Shown: positions 8,114-16,755, counted from the stretch's first letter. The stretch is DNA of 64,000 nt from Amycolatopsis sp. MtRt-6 (GCF_017308975.1 NZ_JADWPD010000028.1:93073-157072); one strand, 5' to 3'. Numbers and translations: made by a program. The notes: generated from the sequence alone by a model not told the origin.

Positions 8114-8998
8114 TCAGGCGGGTTCGATGGCGCGGAAGACGTCGTCGAGGCGCGTCGGTCCGGCCTGCAGGTCCTGCAGCCGGACGGCGTGGTCCTGGGC
8201 CCAGCCGAGCAGTGAGTGCAGGTCCTTCTGCAGCTCGAAGGTCTCGACGAGGAACGTGCCGTCCGCGTCCCGCGAAGCCAGCAACGGCGGGGCCGGCGCG
8301 CGCGGCGGCAGTCCGAAGTGGATGGTCGACGGCAGGGTTCGCGTCAGCTCGGCGACGGTGCCCTCGCGGTGGAGGGCGCCCTGGTGCATCAGCCCGATGC
8401 GGTCGGCGCGCTGCTGGGCCTCTTCGAGGTAGTGGGTGGTCAGGACGACGGTCGCGCCGTCCTCGCGCAGCCGGTCCACCGCGTCCCACAGCGCGTCGCG
8501 GGACTGGATGTCCAGGCCGGTGGTGGGTTCGTCGAGGAAGACCAGCTCGGGCGTGCCGTAGACGGCCGTGGCGAAGTCCAGCCGCCGCTTCTCACCGCCG
8601 GAGAGCTGCCCCACCTTCGTCCCGGCCTTGCGGGTGAGGTCGACGACGCCGAGCACGCGCCCGGCGTCGTCGGACCGTTCGGTGAGCCGCCCGATCAGCC
8701 GGACGGTCTCGGCGACGGTCAGGTCGGGCGAGAACCCGCTCTCCTGCAGCATGATCCCCATCCGCGGGCGGACGGCGGCGCGGTCGCGGGGGTCCTTCCC
8801 GAACACCCGCACGGCGCCCGAGGTCGGCGCGCGGTGGCCTTCGACCGTTTCCAGGGTCGAGGTCTTCCCGGCGCCGTTGGTGCCGAGCAGGGCGTACAGC
8901 TCTCCGCGTTCCACCTGGAACGAGAGGTCCTTCACGGCGGCGAACCCGCCGTAGGTGAGGTTCAGGCGATCGACGTCGATGACCGGTGTCGTGGACAT
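8114..8998 (-). CDS. ABC-2 type exporter, ATPase subunit (DrrA-like)
   Basis: A 294-residue ABC ATPase. The start at 8998 (MSTTPVIDVDRLNLTYGG) gives the normal N-terminus. Walker A is GTNGAGKTS, the Q-loop is MGIMLQESGF, the signature is LSGGEKRR, Walker B is LVFLDEPTTGLD and the H-loop is VLTTHYLEEA. The C-terminal extension of about 80 residues is typical of the DrrA/CcmA drug-exporter group. It is the first gene of a minus-strand set with the permease and the secreted peptidase. It is divergent from the histidine kinase gene, with 108 bases between the starts that must hold both promoters. Confidence 0.88.
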   Translation of the reverse strand: MSTTPVIDVDRLNLTYGGFAAVKDLSFQVERGELYALLGTNGAGKTSTLETVEGHRAPTSGAVRVFGKDPRDRAAVRPRMGIMLQESGFSPDLTVAETVRLIGRLTERSDDAGRVLGVVDLTRKAGTKVGQLSGGEKRRLDFATAVYGTPELVFLDEPTTGLDIQSRDALWDAVDRLREDGATVVLTTHYLEEAQQRADRIGLMHQGALHREGTVAELTRTLPSTIHFGLPPRAPAPPLLASRDADGTFLVETFELQKDLHSLLGWAQDHAVRLQDLQAGPTRLDDVFRAIEPA

Positions 8999-9106
8999 GC
9001 CCCGAATTCCAGCGGGATCGGCGCGCGCCCGGCAGTGTGCCGACGTCATGCCAAGATGTGACGCGGTGTCACTGGTGCGGCCGGCCCAGGCCGATACGCT
9101 CGGCCC

Positions 9107-10240
9107 GTGGAGGTACCGAAGATCGCGCGCAGGAGCTCCTGGACCGGCGGGGCGGTGCAGGAGCGGCTGCGCCGGCTGAACCTCATCACGACGGTGCCGC
9201 CGCTGGCGTTCGTCGGCGTGCTGCTGCTGGCACTCACCGCCCGGACCTGGTGGCACGCCGGCATCCAGGTCATCGGGCTCGTCGCGGCGCTGGCGACGGC
9301 CGAACGCTGGACGGCAGGCGACTACCTCCGCGTCGCGCGGCCGAGCCTGGCCGTCACCGCGGTGGTCTGGCTGGCCGGCGCGCTGACGAACGACACCGCC
9401 GCGTTCTACGGCGTGTCCGTCGTCGGGTCGTTCCTCATCCCGCCGCTGCGCCGCCACCGGCTCGCGGCCCTCTTCGGGCTCGCCGCGCTGGTCGCGGTCC
9501 TGGGCCTGCCGAACGTGCTCGTGCACCCCGATCGCACCGGGCCGCGGCTGCTGCAGTACGTCGCCGTCCCGGCGATCGCCGTGCTGCTCTCGGCCGGGTT
9601 CATGTTCGCCACCCAGCGGTTGTTCGACCTGGTCGCGGAACTCGAGCAGGCGCGCGAGCGAGAGGCGGAACTGGCCGTCGCCCGGGAACGCGTCCGCTTC
9701 GCGAGCGACCTGCACGACATCCAGGGGCACACGCTGCACGTGGTGAAGCTGAAGGTGGCGCTCGCGGAGAAGCTCCTGGACGCCGACCCCGGCCGCGCGC
9801 GGGAGGAGCTGCGGGAGGTGCACACGCTCGTCGGTGACACGATCGTCCAGACCAGGGAGCTCGCCTACGCCCAGCGGCGGCTCAACCTGACCGCGGAGCT
9901 GGAGAACGCGAAGAACCTGTTCGAGGCCGCGGGCATCCACGTGCGCCTCGAACGGGAGGCCGAGCCGGACGCCCGCGTCGGCGAGCTGCTCGGCCAGGTC
10001 CTGCGCGAGACGACGACGAACATCCTGCGCCACGCCGAAGCCCGGCACGTGCGGATCACGCTCGGCCGCACCGGCATCGCGATCGTCAACGACGGCGCGG
10101 CGGAGCCGGGCCCGCTCGGCGGGCTCTCGGCGTTGCGGCAACGGCTGGCGGAGCACGGAGGAGAGCTCGAGGTGTCGCACGAGGACGGCCGGTTCCTGAC
10201 GGCGGTGGCGTTCCCGGAGCTCGCCGGAGCCGTCCGATGA
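9107..10240 (+). CDS. NarL-type sensor histidine kinase
   Basis: A 377-residue membrane histidine kinase of the HisKA_3 (PF07730) class. Several hydrophobic segments occupy about residues 25-165. A short coiled coil (VAELEQAREREAELAVARE) leads to the phosphoacceptor box RFASDLHDIQGHTLHVVKLK near residue 205. A short HATPase_c domain follows, with ETTTNILRHAEA as the N-box. The GTG at 9107 is the likely start. The stop overlaps the start of the response regulator by ATGA, so the two are translationally coupled. The kinase probably controls the divergent ABC exporter, a common arrangement in DesKR/LiaSR-like systems; this is inferred from position. Confidence 0.86.
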   Translation: MEVPKIARRSSWTGGAVQERLRRLNLITTVPPLAFVGVLLLALTARTWWHAGIQVIGLVAALATAERWTAGDYLRVARPSLAVTAVVWLAGALTNDTAAFYGVSVVGSFLIPPLRRHRLAALFGLAALVAVLGLPNVLVHPDRTGPRLLQYVAVPAIAVLLSAGFMFATQRLFDLVAELEQAREREAELAVARERVRFASDLHDIQGHTLHVVKLKVALAEKLLDADPGRAREELREVHTLVGDTIVQTRELAYAQRRLNLTAELENAKNLFEAAGIHVRLEREAEPDARVGELLGQVLRETTTNILRHAEARHVRITLGRTGIAIVNDGAAEPGPLGGLSALRQRLAEHGGELEVSHEDGRFLTAVAFPELAGAVR

Positions 10241-10839
10241 CGACCGTGGTGCTCGCCGACGACGAAGCCCTGCTGCGCAAGGCCTTGGCGGCGCTGCTGC
10301 CGCTGGAGGGCGGGATCACCGTGCTCGCCGAAGCCGAGGACGGCGAGCAGGCGGTGGCGGCCACCCTGCGGCATCGGCCCGACGTGCTCGTCATCGACCT
10401 CGAAATGCCCACAGTGGACGGTCTCGGCGCGGTCGCGGAAATCCGGCGGGCACGGCCGGAGCAGGTGATCCTCATGCTGACCCGGCACGCCCGCCCCGGC
10501 GTGCTGCGGCAGGCGCTGAAGCTGGGCGTCCAGGGGTTCGTCAGCAAGGCCGCGGAACCCGCGCACATCACCGCGGTGATCCAGACCCTGCGCGCGGGCA
10601 AGCGCTGGATCGACCCGGACGTCTCGGCCCTCGCCGTCGTCGACGACTGCCCCCTGACCGAACGCGAGCTCGACGTCCTGCGCGCGACGCGCGAGGGGTA
10701 TTCGGTGGCCGAGATCGCGGGCCGGCTGCACCTGGCCGAGGGCACGGTGCGCAACTACCTGTCCAACGCGATGCAGAAGACCCAGACCCGCACCCGCCAC
10801 GAAGCGGCCCGCTACGCCCACGAGCACGACTGGCTGTGA
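10237..10839 (+). CDS. NarL/LuxR-family response regulator
   Basis: A 200-residue response regulator. The receiver domain has the acidic pocket (VVLADDEALLRK), the phosphoacceptor aspartate in DVLVIDLEMPTVDGL, and the conserved lysine in GFVSKAAEP. The C-terminal LuxR-type helix-turn-helix runs LTERELDVLRATREGYSVAE and AEGTVRNYLSNAMQK. It is translationally coupled to the upstream histidine kinase by a 4-base overlap. The short MQKTQTRTRHEAA tail is typical of the DesR-like subgroup. Confidence 0.88.
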   Translation: MTTVVLADDEALLRKALAALLPLEGGITVLAEAEDGEQAVAATLRHRPDVLVIDLEMPTVDGLGAVAEIRRARPEQVILMLTRHARPGVLRQALKLGVQGFVSKAAEPAHITAVIQTLRAGKRWIDPDVSALAVVDDCPLTERELDVLRATREGYSVAEIAGRLHLAEGTVRNYLSNAMQKTQTRTRHEAARYAHEHDWL

Positions 10840-10859
10840 CCGCCTCGGCCGGCCGTGCT

Positions 10860-10970
10860 GTCGGTCAGCTGGGCGCGGCGCCAAGCCACCGGCCGGGTGA
10901 CGCCGCTCGCGAAGAAGGTGCGAAGGTCGCCGACGACGGTGGCCGCGTCGAACCGTCGCGAAAGGACGGT
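10860..10970 (-). pseudogene. Aldehyde dehydrogenase N-terminal fragment
   Basis: On the minus strand one frame reads RFDAATVVGDLRTFFASG followed by VTRPVAWRRAQL. This matches the start of class 3-like NAD-dependent aldehyde dehydrogenases (a helix ending in SGxTRPxxWRxxQL). Only about 40 codons survive; nothing resembling the rest of the enzyme lies on either side. It sits between the convergent response-regulator and EthD genes. Identification is by motif only. Confidence 0.5.
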
Positions 10971-10997
10971 CCGGTCCGGTTTCCCGATCCCCCGAGC

Positions 10998-11297
10998 TCA
11001 GCTGAGCGGGTAGTGAATCATCTCGACCCCACCGGTCGCGTAGTTCGGCACATCCGCGGCCACCGCCTTGCCCTCTTCGGACCCCAGCGCGGCGGCCATG
11101 GCTTCGGCCGACTCGAAGTCGGCGTGGAACACGGCGAAATACCGGGGCTTCCCGCCGAGCGAGGCCACGTCGAAGGAGTACTGCGACTGCACGAGCCCGG
11201 GCAGCTTCGCCGCGAGCGGCAGGTGGGTGCCGACGTAGTAGGCACGGAAGTGGGCTTCGTCGGCGGGCGGCGGATAGAGCACGGTGAGCCGGTGCAT
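10998..11297 (-). CDS. EthD-domain protein
   Basis: A 99-residue single-domain protein of the EthD family (PF07110, dimeric alpha/beta barrel). The start MHRLTVLYPPPADEAHFRAYY and the following THLPLAAKLPG are the family signature: a first beta strand, then the tyrosine/histidine pair. EthD was first seen beside the ETBE-degrading P450 system, where its biochemical role is unclear; most relatives are stand-alone. Here it is a single gene, divergent from the universal stress protein gene. Confidence 0.8.
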   Translation of the reverse strand: MHRLTVLYPPPADEAHFRAYYVGTHLPLAAKLPGLVQSQYSFDVASLGGKPRYFAVFHADFESAEAMAAALGSEEGKAVAADVPNYATGGVEMIHYPLS

Positions 11298-11576
11298 CGG
11301 GTTCCTTTCGGCGATGGTGGCTCCCAGCCTGTCATACCCGCGCCCGCCCCGATCGGAATGTCAGCCACAAGATCACTCACCCGGCGTGGACGGCCGGGCC
11401 GCGCCCCGTGGGCCGGACACCGCGTGGCAGGTCGGGTTCGGGTTCGCCGGTGAGGACGTGGGCGGGATCGGCGCGCCACGCCGCTGCCACGATTGGCACA
11501 CCGCCCAGCGGGTAGCCGGTTGTCACGGGCTTGGCGGGCGCGGGGTCCACCAGGCGGCGGGACTGGAGGTTGCGCG

Positions 11577-12479
11577 ATGTCCGAAGCGCCCACAGCACAG
11601 CGTTGGGTCGTGGCCGGTCACGACGGGTCCGAGCAGGCCCGGGCCGCGGTGGACTGGGCGGCAGAGGAGGCCGGCAGCCGCGGCTGCGCGCTGGCCGTGG
11701 TCCAGGTCGTCCACTGGCCGCCGCCCGGACCGCATCTCGTTCCCGGCACGGAGGAGGCGGAACAGCAACTGACCGCCCGCACGCACGCCGAAGCCCTCCT
11801 CGCCGACATCGCCGAGGAACTCGGCAAGTCCCGGCCGGAGCTGACCGTGCGAACCAGCGTCGAATCGGGCCGGACCGGCGAAGCGCTGACCCGGGCGGCT
11901 GAGCAGGCGGAACTGCTGGTGATCGGGGCATCCGGGCAAGGCGCGCTGCCGCGGGTCGTGCTCGGCTCGACAGCAGCCGAGCTCCTGCACTCCTGCGCGC
12001 GACCGGTCGTCGTGGTCCGATCCACCGACTCCTACGCCGAGAGCGGGCCGGTCGTGGTCGGCGTCGACGGGTCGGACATCAGCTCCGCGGCCATCGCCTT
12101 CGCCTACGACTTCGCCGACCGGCACCACCGCGAACTGCTGGCCGTGCACGCCTGGGCCGATCTGCCGATGCATGTCGCGGAACCCGTCAGCGGCTGGGCG
12201 GAGGACTGGCAGGACACCAGCCGGCGCGGGCAGCGGGTGCTCGCCGATGCCCTGGCGAGTCATTCCGAGCGGCATCCCGAAGTCGTCGTCCGCCGGACCG
12301 TCAGCATCGACCGGCCCGCCCGAGCACTGCTGGACACCGCCGACGGCGCCGCGCTGCTGGTCGTCGGCAGCCACGGCCGCGGCACCCTCGGCAGGCTGCT
12401 GCTCGGCTCGGTCAGCCACGCGATGGTCTACCACGCCCCCTGCCCGGTCGCGGTCGTGCACCCACCCACGAAGAGCTGA
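11577..12479 (+). CDS. Tandem universal stress protein
   Basis: A 300-residue protein with two Usp domains (PF00582). I chose the ATG at 11577 because GGAGG sits 6-7 bases upstream; the reading frame stays open further 5' without signal. Domain 1 (about 12-145) begins VVAGHDGSEQARAAVDWA and ends with the ATP-binding G-2x-G-9x-G pattern in GASGQGALPRVVLGSTA. Domain 2 (about 155-297) begins VVVGVDGSDISSAAI and ends GSHGRGTLGRLLLGSVS. Both domains keep the nucleotide motif, so both probably bind ATP. Such tandem Usp proteins are commonly part of hypoxia or redox regulons in actinomycetes. No neighbour clarifies the role. Confidence 0.88.
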   Translation: MSEAPTAQRWVVAGHDGSEQARAAVDWAAEEAGSRGCALAVVQVVHWPPPGPHLVPGTEEAEQQLTARTHAEALLADIAEELGKSRPELTVRTSVESGRTGEALTRAAEQAELLVIGASGQGALPRVVLGSTAAELLHSCARPVVVVRSTDSYAESGPVVVGVDGSDISSAAIAFAYDFADRHHRELLAVHAWADLPMHVAEPVSGWAEDWQDTSRRGQRVLADALASHSERHPEVVVRRTVSIDRPARALLDTADGAALLVVGSHGRGTLGRLLLGSVSHAMVYHAPCPVAVVHPPTKS

Positions 12480-12777
12480 GCGGAGCCCAGCCCGTCACCG
12501 GATCGCCCAAAGCTGGTTGAGCGCCATCCACTGGGCGACCGCCCGCCGTCGCCGGTCGGCGAAGGCGGGGTCGTCGGAGCCTCGCACTTCGAAACCGCTG
12601 CGGGTGGCGGGCTGGTCGAGGTCCTGGCGGGGTGGTGAGCGAGAACTGGCTCAGCGCCCGCGAACGCCCGCGGCTGGAACCGGCCCCGGCCCGGGAGCGA
12701 AGCCGCCGCCGGTGGCCGCCGCGAGGATCGCCGCGGCCACTGCCCGGGCGGCCGTGCCGGCCTCGGCACGGAACTTC
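12480..12777. other. Intergenic region with a possible minus-strand gene remnant
   Basis: This lies between the 3' ends of the universal stress protein and oxidoreductase genes. On the minus strand one frame, ending with a stop near 12496, reads DDPAFADRRRRAVAQWMALN then QLWAIR, which looks like natural protein sequence rather than shadow. It has no start, and I could not assign a family. Otherwise I see nothing here. Confidence 0.3.
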
Positions 12778-13689
12778 TCAGGTCACCTTGACGACGACCT
12801 TGCCCGCGGCATGCCCGTTCTCGACGGTGGCCAGCGCGGCCGGGGCGTCCGGCAGCGGGTGGACCGCGGTGATCACCGGCGCGAGAACACCGTCGAGCGC
12901 CAGCCGGGCGGCGCGCTCCAGGTTCGCGCGGCCGAGGCGGCGCTCGACGAAACGGCCACCCAGCTCGGACACCGACTGGTCCCCCACGGCGATGACGTCG
13001 CGCGGCTCACGAGCCAGCGGCGCGACCGCCCGCAGCGAGGCCCCGCCGACCAGGTCCACGATCCCATCGACGCCGCCCGGAACCAGCTCACCGACGTCTT
13101 CGGCGGTGTAGTCGACGAACCGCACCCCGATCGCTTCGGCCTGCGCGCGCTTGGCGGCACTGCCGGTACCGACCACGCGCAGCCCGCGCGCCGCGGCCAG
13201 CCGGGCGACCGCGAGGCCGACCCCGCCGCCCACCCCGTTGACCAGGATCGTGGCGCCGGCCGGGAGGCCGAGCTGGTCCAGCGCGTCCACCGCGGTCGTC
13301 CCCGCCACCGGCAGCGTCGCCGCCACGGTCGCGGACAGGCCCTCCGGAACGAGTACGGTGTTCGGCGCCGACAGCACCGTCGTCTCGGCGTACGTGCCGC
13401 CACCCGTCAGCGCGAAGCCGAAGACCGCGTCCCCGGCCTCGAGCCCGTCGACGTCCTCCCCCAGCGCGAGCACGGTTCCGGCCGCTTCCATGCCCAGCAC
13501 GCGGGGGAACGGCCGCCCGCCGTCCAGCCCGGGGACCAGACCGGCGCGCACGAGGTGGTCGAGCGGGTTGACGCCGGCGACGTCGACCCGGATCAGCACC
13601 TCACCGGGACCGGGAGCGGGATCCGGACGCTCGAACAACTCCTGCACCTCGGGCCCGCCGAACCTGCCGAAACCCCACGCCTGCCCCAT
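12778..13689 (-). CDS. Zinc-free quinone oxidoreductase (MDR family)
   Basis: A 303-residue medium-chain dehydrogenase/reductase without the catalytic and structural zinc ligands, hence the NADPH:quinone oxidoreductase/enone reductase branch. The start at 13689 (MGQAWGFGRFGGPEVQELF) is preceded by GGAAGG; an upstream in-frame start would add 19 basic residues with no counterpart. The GroES-like domain has VDVAGVNPLDHLVRAG and VLGMEAAGTV. The nucleotide-binding domain has ILVNGVGGGVGLAVARLAAA at about residues 145-165, the usual GxGxxG. It lies 105 bases downstream of a MerR-family regulator gene on the same strand and is its likely target. Confidence 0.86.
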   Translation of the reverse strand: MGQAWGFGRFGGPEVQELFERPDPAPGPGEVLIRVDVAGVNPLDHLVRAGLVPGLDGGRPFPRVLGMEAAGTVLALGEDVDGLEAGDAVFGFALTGGGTYAETTVLSAPNTVLVPEGLSATVAATLPVAGTTAVDALDQLGLPAGATILVNGVGGGVGLAVARLAAARGLRVVGTGSAAKRAQAEAIGVRFVDYTAEDVGELVPGGVDGIVDLVGGASLRAVAPLAREPRDVIAVGDQSVSELGGRFVERRLGRANLERAARLALDGVLAPVITAVHPLPDAPAALATVENGHAAGKVVVKVT

Positions 13690-13794
13690 TTTCCGCCGCC
13701 TTCCGGATGACCGCCCGGTGGTTCCGGGCGCTGCGGCCATCCTCACCGCTCACACCGGTGTCAGGGGCAACCGGCTGAGGCGCGGGTCACAGCT

Positions 13795-14184
13795 TCAGGC
13801 CGACCGGGTCACCGGCTCCGCGGCCAGCGCCGCCCGGTGCCGGCTGTTGGCCTCGATCACCACGTCGAGCGCGTTCCGGGTCTCGATCAGGCGCGCGACC
13901 TCGGCGTCGATCCGGGCGCGCTCGCGGGTCATCGTCGCGAACGCCTCCTCGGCAACCCCGGGGTCGCCGGGGATTTCCACGCACGGCAGCACCGCCGCGA
14001 TCACCCGGCTCGACAGGCCCGCGTCGAACAGCTGCCGGATGAGTGCCACCCGCTCGACCTCGGCGTCGGAATAGTGCCGCTGCCCGGCCTCGGAGCGGGA
14101 ACTGGTCAGCAGGCCCTGTTCTTCGTAGTACCGCAGTGAGCGCGAACTCACGCCCGTACGCCGGGACAGCTCGCCGATCCGCAT
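13795..14184 (-). CDS. MerR-family regulator
   Basis: A 129-residue MerR-type activator. The winged helix-turn-helix is MRIGELSRRTGVSSRSLRYY, then EEQGLL and QRHYSDAEVERVALI. A dimerisation coiled coil follows (EAFATMTRERARIDAEVARL). There is one cysteine (VLPCVEIPG), so metal sensing of the MerR/CueR type is unlikely; the family also contains organic-ligand and redox sensors. It probably controls the downstream quinone oxidoreductase. The start is at 14184; the upstream 80 bases contain the beginning of a plus-strand dehydrogenase pseudogene, so an original divergent pair may have been destroyed. Confidence 0.85.
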   Translation of the reverse strand: MRIGELSRRTGVSSRSLRYYEEQGLLTSSRSEAGQRHYSDAEVERVALIRQLFDAGLSSRVIAAVLPCVEIPGDPGVAEEAFATMTRERARIDAEVARLIETRNALDVVIEANSRHRAALAAEPVTRSA

Positions 14185-14264
14185 GCCAGACAGCCTACGC
14201 GGCACTGTGCCGGACCCCGGGAATGAACAGCGCCAGACGCGTCCGGCACCCTGCCCCGGCGGCG

Positions 14265-14760
14265 ATGCGAGCGATCGTCGTGACCCGGCCCGGATGGTGC
14301 GCGAGGGCGTGGGGGTCGTCGACCAGGCGCCCGCGGACAGTGAGCTGCGTCCGGGGCAGCAGGTGGCGACCGTGATGGGCGGCATGGGCCGCTTCTTCGA
14401 CGGCTCGTACGCGCAGTACGTCACGGTCCCGGCGACGCAGGTCATCCCGTTCGCGACCAGCCTGCCGTGGGACGTCGCCGGTGCCCTGCCGGAGACGTTC
14501 CAGACCGCCCGCGGGTCGCCGGCCACCGGCCTGGGCCTCACCGCCGGGCACACTCTGCTGATCCGCGGCGGCACCTCCACGGTGGGCCTGAGCGCGCCGA
14601 CGAACTGCGGGCCATGGGCGTCGACGTGCACCTTCCGCTTCACCGGCGCACTGCTACGCGGGTGCGGCCACCGACCTGCCGGCCGACGTGTTCCAGCAGC
14701 AGCTCGAGGCCCACACCGGCGTCGAGTCCGGGCAAGCAGGTGGTGCTGCTCCACGACTGA
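14265..14760 (+). pseudogene. Zinc-binding alcohol dehydrogenase remnant
   Basis: Plus-strand ruin of an MDR-family dehydrogenase. It begins intact at 14265 (MRAIVVTRPG), then loses about 50 codons and changes frame. It continues as LRPGQQVATVMGGMGRFFDG, SYAQYVTVPATQVIPF, LPWDVAGALPETFQTA and the nucleotide-binding start TLLIRGGTSTVGLSA. A further break leads to ATDLPADVFQ and the C-terminal end GKQVVLLHD with its stop at 14758-14760. At least three deletions or frameshifts are needed to explain it. It lies divergently beside the MerR gene. Confidence 0.75.
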
Positions 14761-14789
14761 GACACCCAACGAAAGGACCGGCCCGTGGG

Positions 14790-15064
14790 CAAACCCGCTC
14801 CGGATGCGATCACGGGGCGCGCGTGCACAACCTGGAGGACGTCGTCTACCTCGCCACCGCCCCGAGGTCCATCGCCGCCAAGCGCACCGGCTCACTCATG
14901 CCGGCCGCCCACGTCCTCAACGCCCGCTTCTCCGGCGCCGACTGCTTCCCCGGCGAAATGAACCGCGAGACCTACTACCAGCCCACCCGGAACGGCTACG
15001 AGGTCGAGAGCGTCGAGCGTCTGAGCCGTTGGGCTGCCTCGCGCGCTCGCCGGCGACGCGGCTG
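14790..15064 (+). pseudogene. RarA (MgsA) C-terminal fragment
   Basis: One plus-strand frame reads VHNLEDVVYLATAPRSIAAK, RTGSLMPAAHVLNA and, directly joined, FSGADCFPGEMNRETYYQ followed by PTRNGYEVESVERLSRW. These match the helical C-terminal domain of RarA, the AAA+ replication-associated recombination factor (typical text: LATAPKS, GSLxPPxHILNAP, FSGxxYFP, FYQPxxRGxE). About 25 residues between HVLNA and FSG are missing, and the AAA+ core is absent. A functional rarA would be elsewhere in the genome. Identification is from memory of the family. Confidence 0.6.
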
Positions 15065-15421
15065 ACCGGCCGATTGCTAGATCCCGCGCTGTTCCTTTCA
15101 CTTCTGCCTCAGCCGCCCCCGGCCGCCGGGGTCGGCGCCTCCTCGGCCGCACGTCTCGACTTGTATCCGGTACGGCTTCGGCTATCGGAAGATCAGTGGG
15201 CGGTGAGAAGAGGTGGCTGGGTTTCAAGCACGGCTTCGCCGCGGCGTGGGAAATCGGCGCTCCAGGGGTTGGGTCGCGTTGTTGGTCGCCAGCGCCGATT
15301 CCCCACGCTTCGGTTGCCCTGCCGTGGTTTCCGGTGTTCTCGGGTGCGGACAGCGGCTTTACCTTTTGTTCCCACCGTATCGAGTGATGACCCTGTGTTC
15401 GATCGCCGGTAGCTTGGAGAC

Positions 15422-16651
15422 ATGACCAACGACGCGACCCAGTCCCCCGAGGCGGTGGCTCTCGCCGACCGCCTCGGTGAGCTGGTCGCGCGCATGCGGT
15501 CCGCGGAGGCCGAACTTGGTGCGGTGCTGGTGGAAATCGAGCAGCGCGGGGTGATGGAACTGTTCGGCTACCGCTCCGCAGCCCGGCTTATGGAGCACCT
15601 CGCCGATATGCCGAAGCCGGCTACGGAACGGCTGATCAAACGCGCCCGCTTGGTGAATCCGGGCCGCAACCTCGACGGCTCCCCGATTCCTGCCTTGGCT
15701 CCCGCCACTGGTGTTGCGGCTCGGGCGGGGCGGTTGAGCAACCCGATGATCGACGTGATCACCAACGTGCTGGCCCAGGTCCCGCCCGAGCACTGCGTGA
15801 GCGCCGAGACCAACCTGCTGGCTTTCGCTGAGGAGGCCGGGCACAAGCAGGTCGCCGCCCTCGGTGCCCGCATCCTCGCCCACCTCGTCCCCGACGGGCC
15901 CGCACCCGACGACACCGAACCCGCCGCCCCGACCCGGGAGCTGTTCCTCCGCCGCAAAAGAACCGGCATCTGGGAGCTGAGTGGCCGGTTCGACGACGAA
16001 ACCGGCACCCGCGCCCACGCATTGTTGGATGCTTTGGCCGAGCGTCGCACCGGCGACGACGGCCCCGACTTCCGCACCACCCCACAGCGCTACGGCGACG
16101 CCTTCTCCGACGCCATCGACCTCGCCCTGAATTCCCCAGACCTGCCGATGCAGGCCGGAGAACGAGCCCACGTCATGGTCGCCGTGTCGTTCGAAGACCT
16201 GAAATCCGGCCTCGGCAAGGCCACCCTCGGCGACACCGGCACCATGACCGCCGCCGAAGCCCGGGTGCACGCCTGCGACGCCATGATCATCCCCGCCGTC
16301 CTCGGCGACAAAAGCGAACCGCTGAACCTCGGCCGCCTCCGCCGCCTCATCTCCGCCGGACTCCGCCGCGCCCTCTTCCTCCGCGACCGCGGCTGCGCGT
16401 TCCCCGGCTGTCATCGGCCACCCCGGCACTGTCAAGGCCACCACATCCGCCACTGGGCAGACGGCGGCCCCACCAACCTCACCAACCTCGTCCTGATGTG
16501 CGCCCACCACCACCGGCTACTCCACCGCTCCGGCTGGGAAGCCCGCATCGCCACCGACGGCCTCCCCGAATTCCTCCCACCGACATTCATCGACCGACGC
16601 CGCAAACCCCGGCGCAACAACCTCCACGAACCACTCCCATTCACAGCCTGA
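15422..16651 (+). CDS. DUF222-HNH endonuclease (13E12 family), copy A
   Basis: A 409-residue protein of the 13E12/DUF222 family (PF02720). The N-terminal and central DUF222 helices contain ELFGYRSAARLMEHLADMP and SGRFDDETGTRAHALLDALA. The C-terminal HNH nuclease domain has GCAFPGCHRPPRHCQGHHIR, then HWADGGPTNLTNLVLMCAHH and HRLLH, with all zinc/metal ligands and the catalytic histidines present. The enzyme presumably nicks or cleaves DNA; its target and biological purpose are unknown. DUF222-HNH genes are multicopy in many actinomycetes and behave like selfish or hot-spot genes. The second copy in this window differs at about 21 positions by my count. Confidence 0.88.
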   Translation: MTNDATQSPEAVALADRLGELVARMRSAEAELGAVLVEIEQRGVMELFGYRSAARLMEHLADMPKPATERLIKRARLVNPGRNLDGSPIPALAPATGVAARAGRLSNPMIDVITNVLAQVPPEHCVSAETNLLAFAEEAGHKQVAALGARILAHLVPDGPAPDDTEPAAPTRELFLRRKRTGIWELSGRFDDETGTRAHALLDALAERRTGDDGPDFRTTPQRYGDAFSDAIDLALNSPDLPMQAGERAHVMVAVSFEDLKSGLGKATLGDTGTMTAAEARVHACDAMIIPAVLGDKSEPLNLGRLRRLISAGLRRALFLRDRGCAFPGCHRPPRHCQGHHIRHWADGGPTNLTNLVLMCAHHHRLLHRSGWEARIATDGLPEFLPPTFIDRRRKPRRNNLHEPLPFTA

Positions 16652-16661
16652 CCACGGGACA

Positions 16662-16687
16662 GGCCCGCAGCCACACGGCTACGGGCC
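16662..16687 (+). terminator. Hairpin after HNH gene, copy A
   Basis: GGCCCGCAGCC and GGCTACGGGCC form an 11-base-pair stem with one C-A mismatch and a 4-base loop, 11 bases past the stop. The same hairpin follows copy B at 57849-57874, so it belongs to the repeated unit. Confidence 0.7.
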
Positions 16688-16755
16688 CACACCCACGAGC
16701 ACACCAGCCCACACCAGCTCGACACAACTTCGGCACAAGCCCTAAGGTGCCTCGG

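Larger units (their letters stand above)
15198..16740 (+). repeat. DUF222-HNH repeat, copy A
   Basis: About 1.54 kb shared with 56462-57920 in the same orientation. The match begins at the common GGGCGG(T/C)GAGAAGAGGTGG and ends after CTTCGGCACA. It includes about 220 bases of leader, the whole HNH gene and a terminator-like hairpin. Copy A has 78 bases (about 15245-15322) that copy B lacks, flanked by direct CGTGG repeats, and a 10-base duplication near its right end. I see no terminal inverted repeats and no target-site duplication. Confidence 0.85.

Noticed and set aside
5880..8489. An 869-codon minus-strand frame as one protein
   Set aside because: The first 378 codons lie over the ABC permease and ATPase genes in another frame. 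The real peptidase starts at 7355 with a ribosome site and signal peptide.
8114..10180. A 688-codon minus-strand frame as one ABC protein
   Set aside because: The N-terminal 394 codons are the shadow of the histidine kinase on the plus strand. The ATPase starts at 8998.
15198..16740. Calling the HNH repeat an insertion sequence
   Set aside because: No transposase, no terminal inverted repeats and no target duplication are visible at either copy. I list it as a repeat only.
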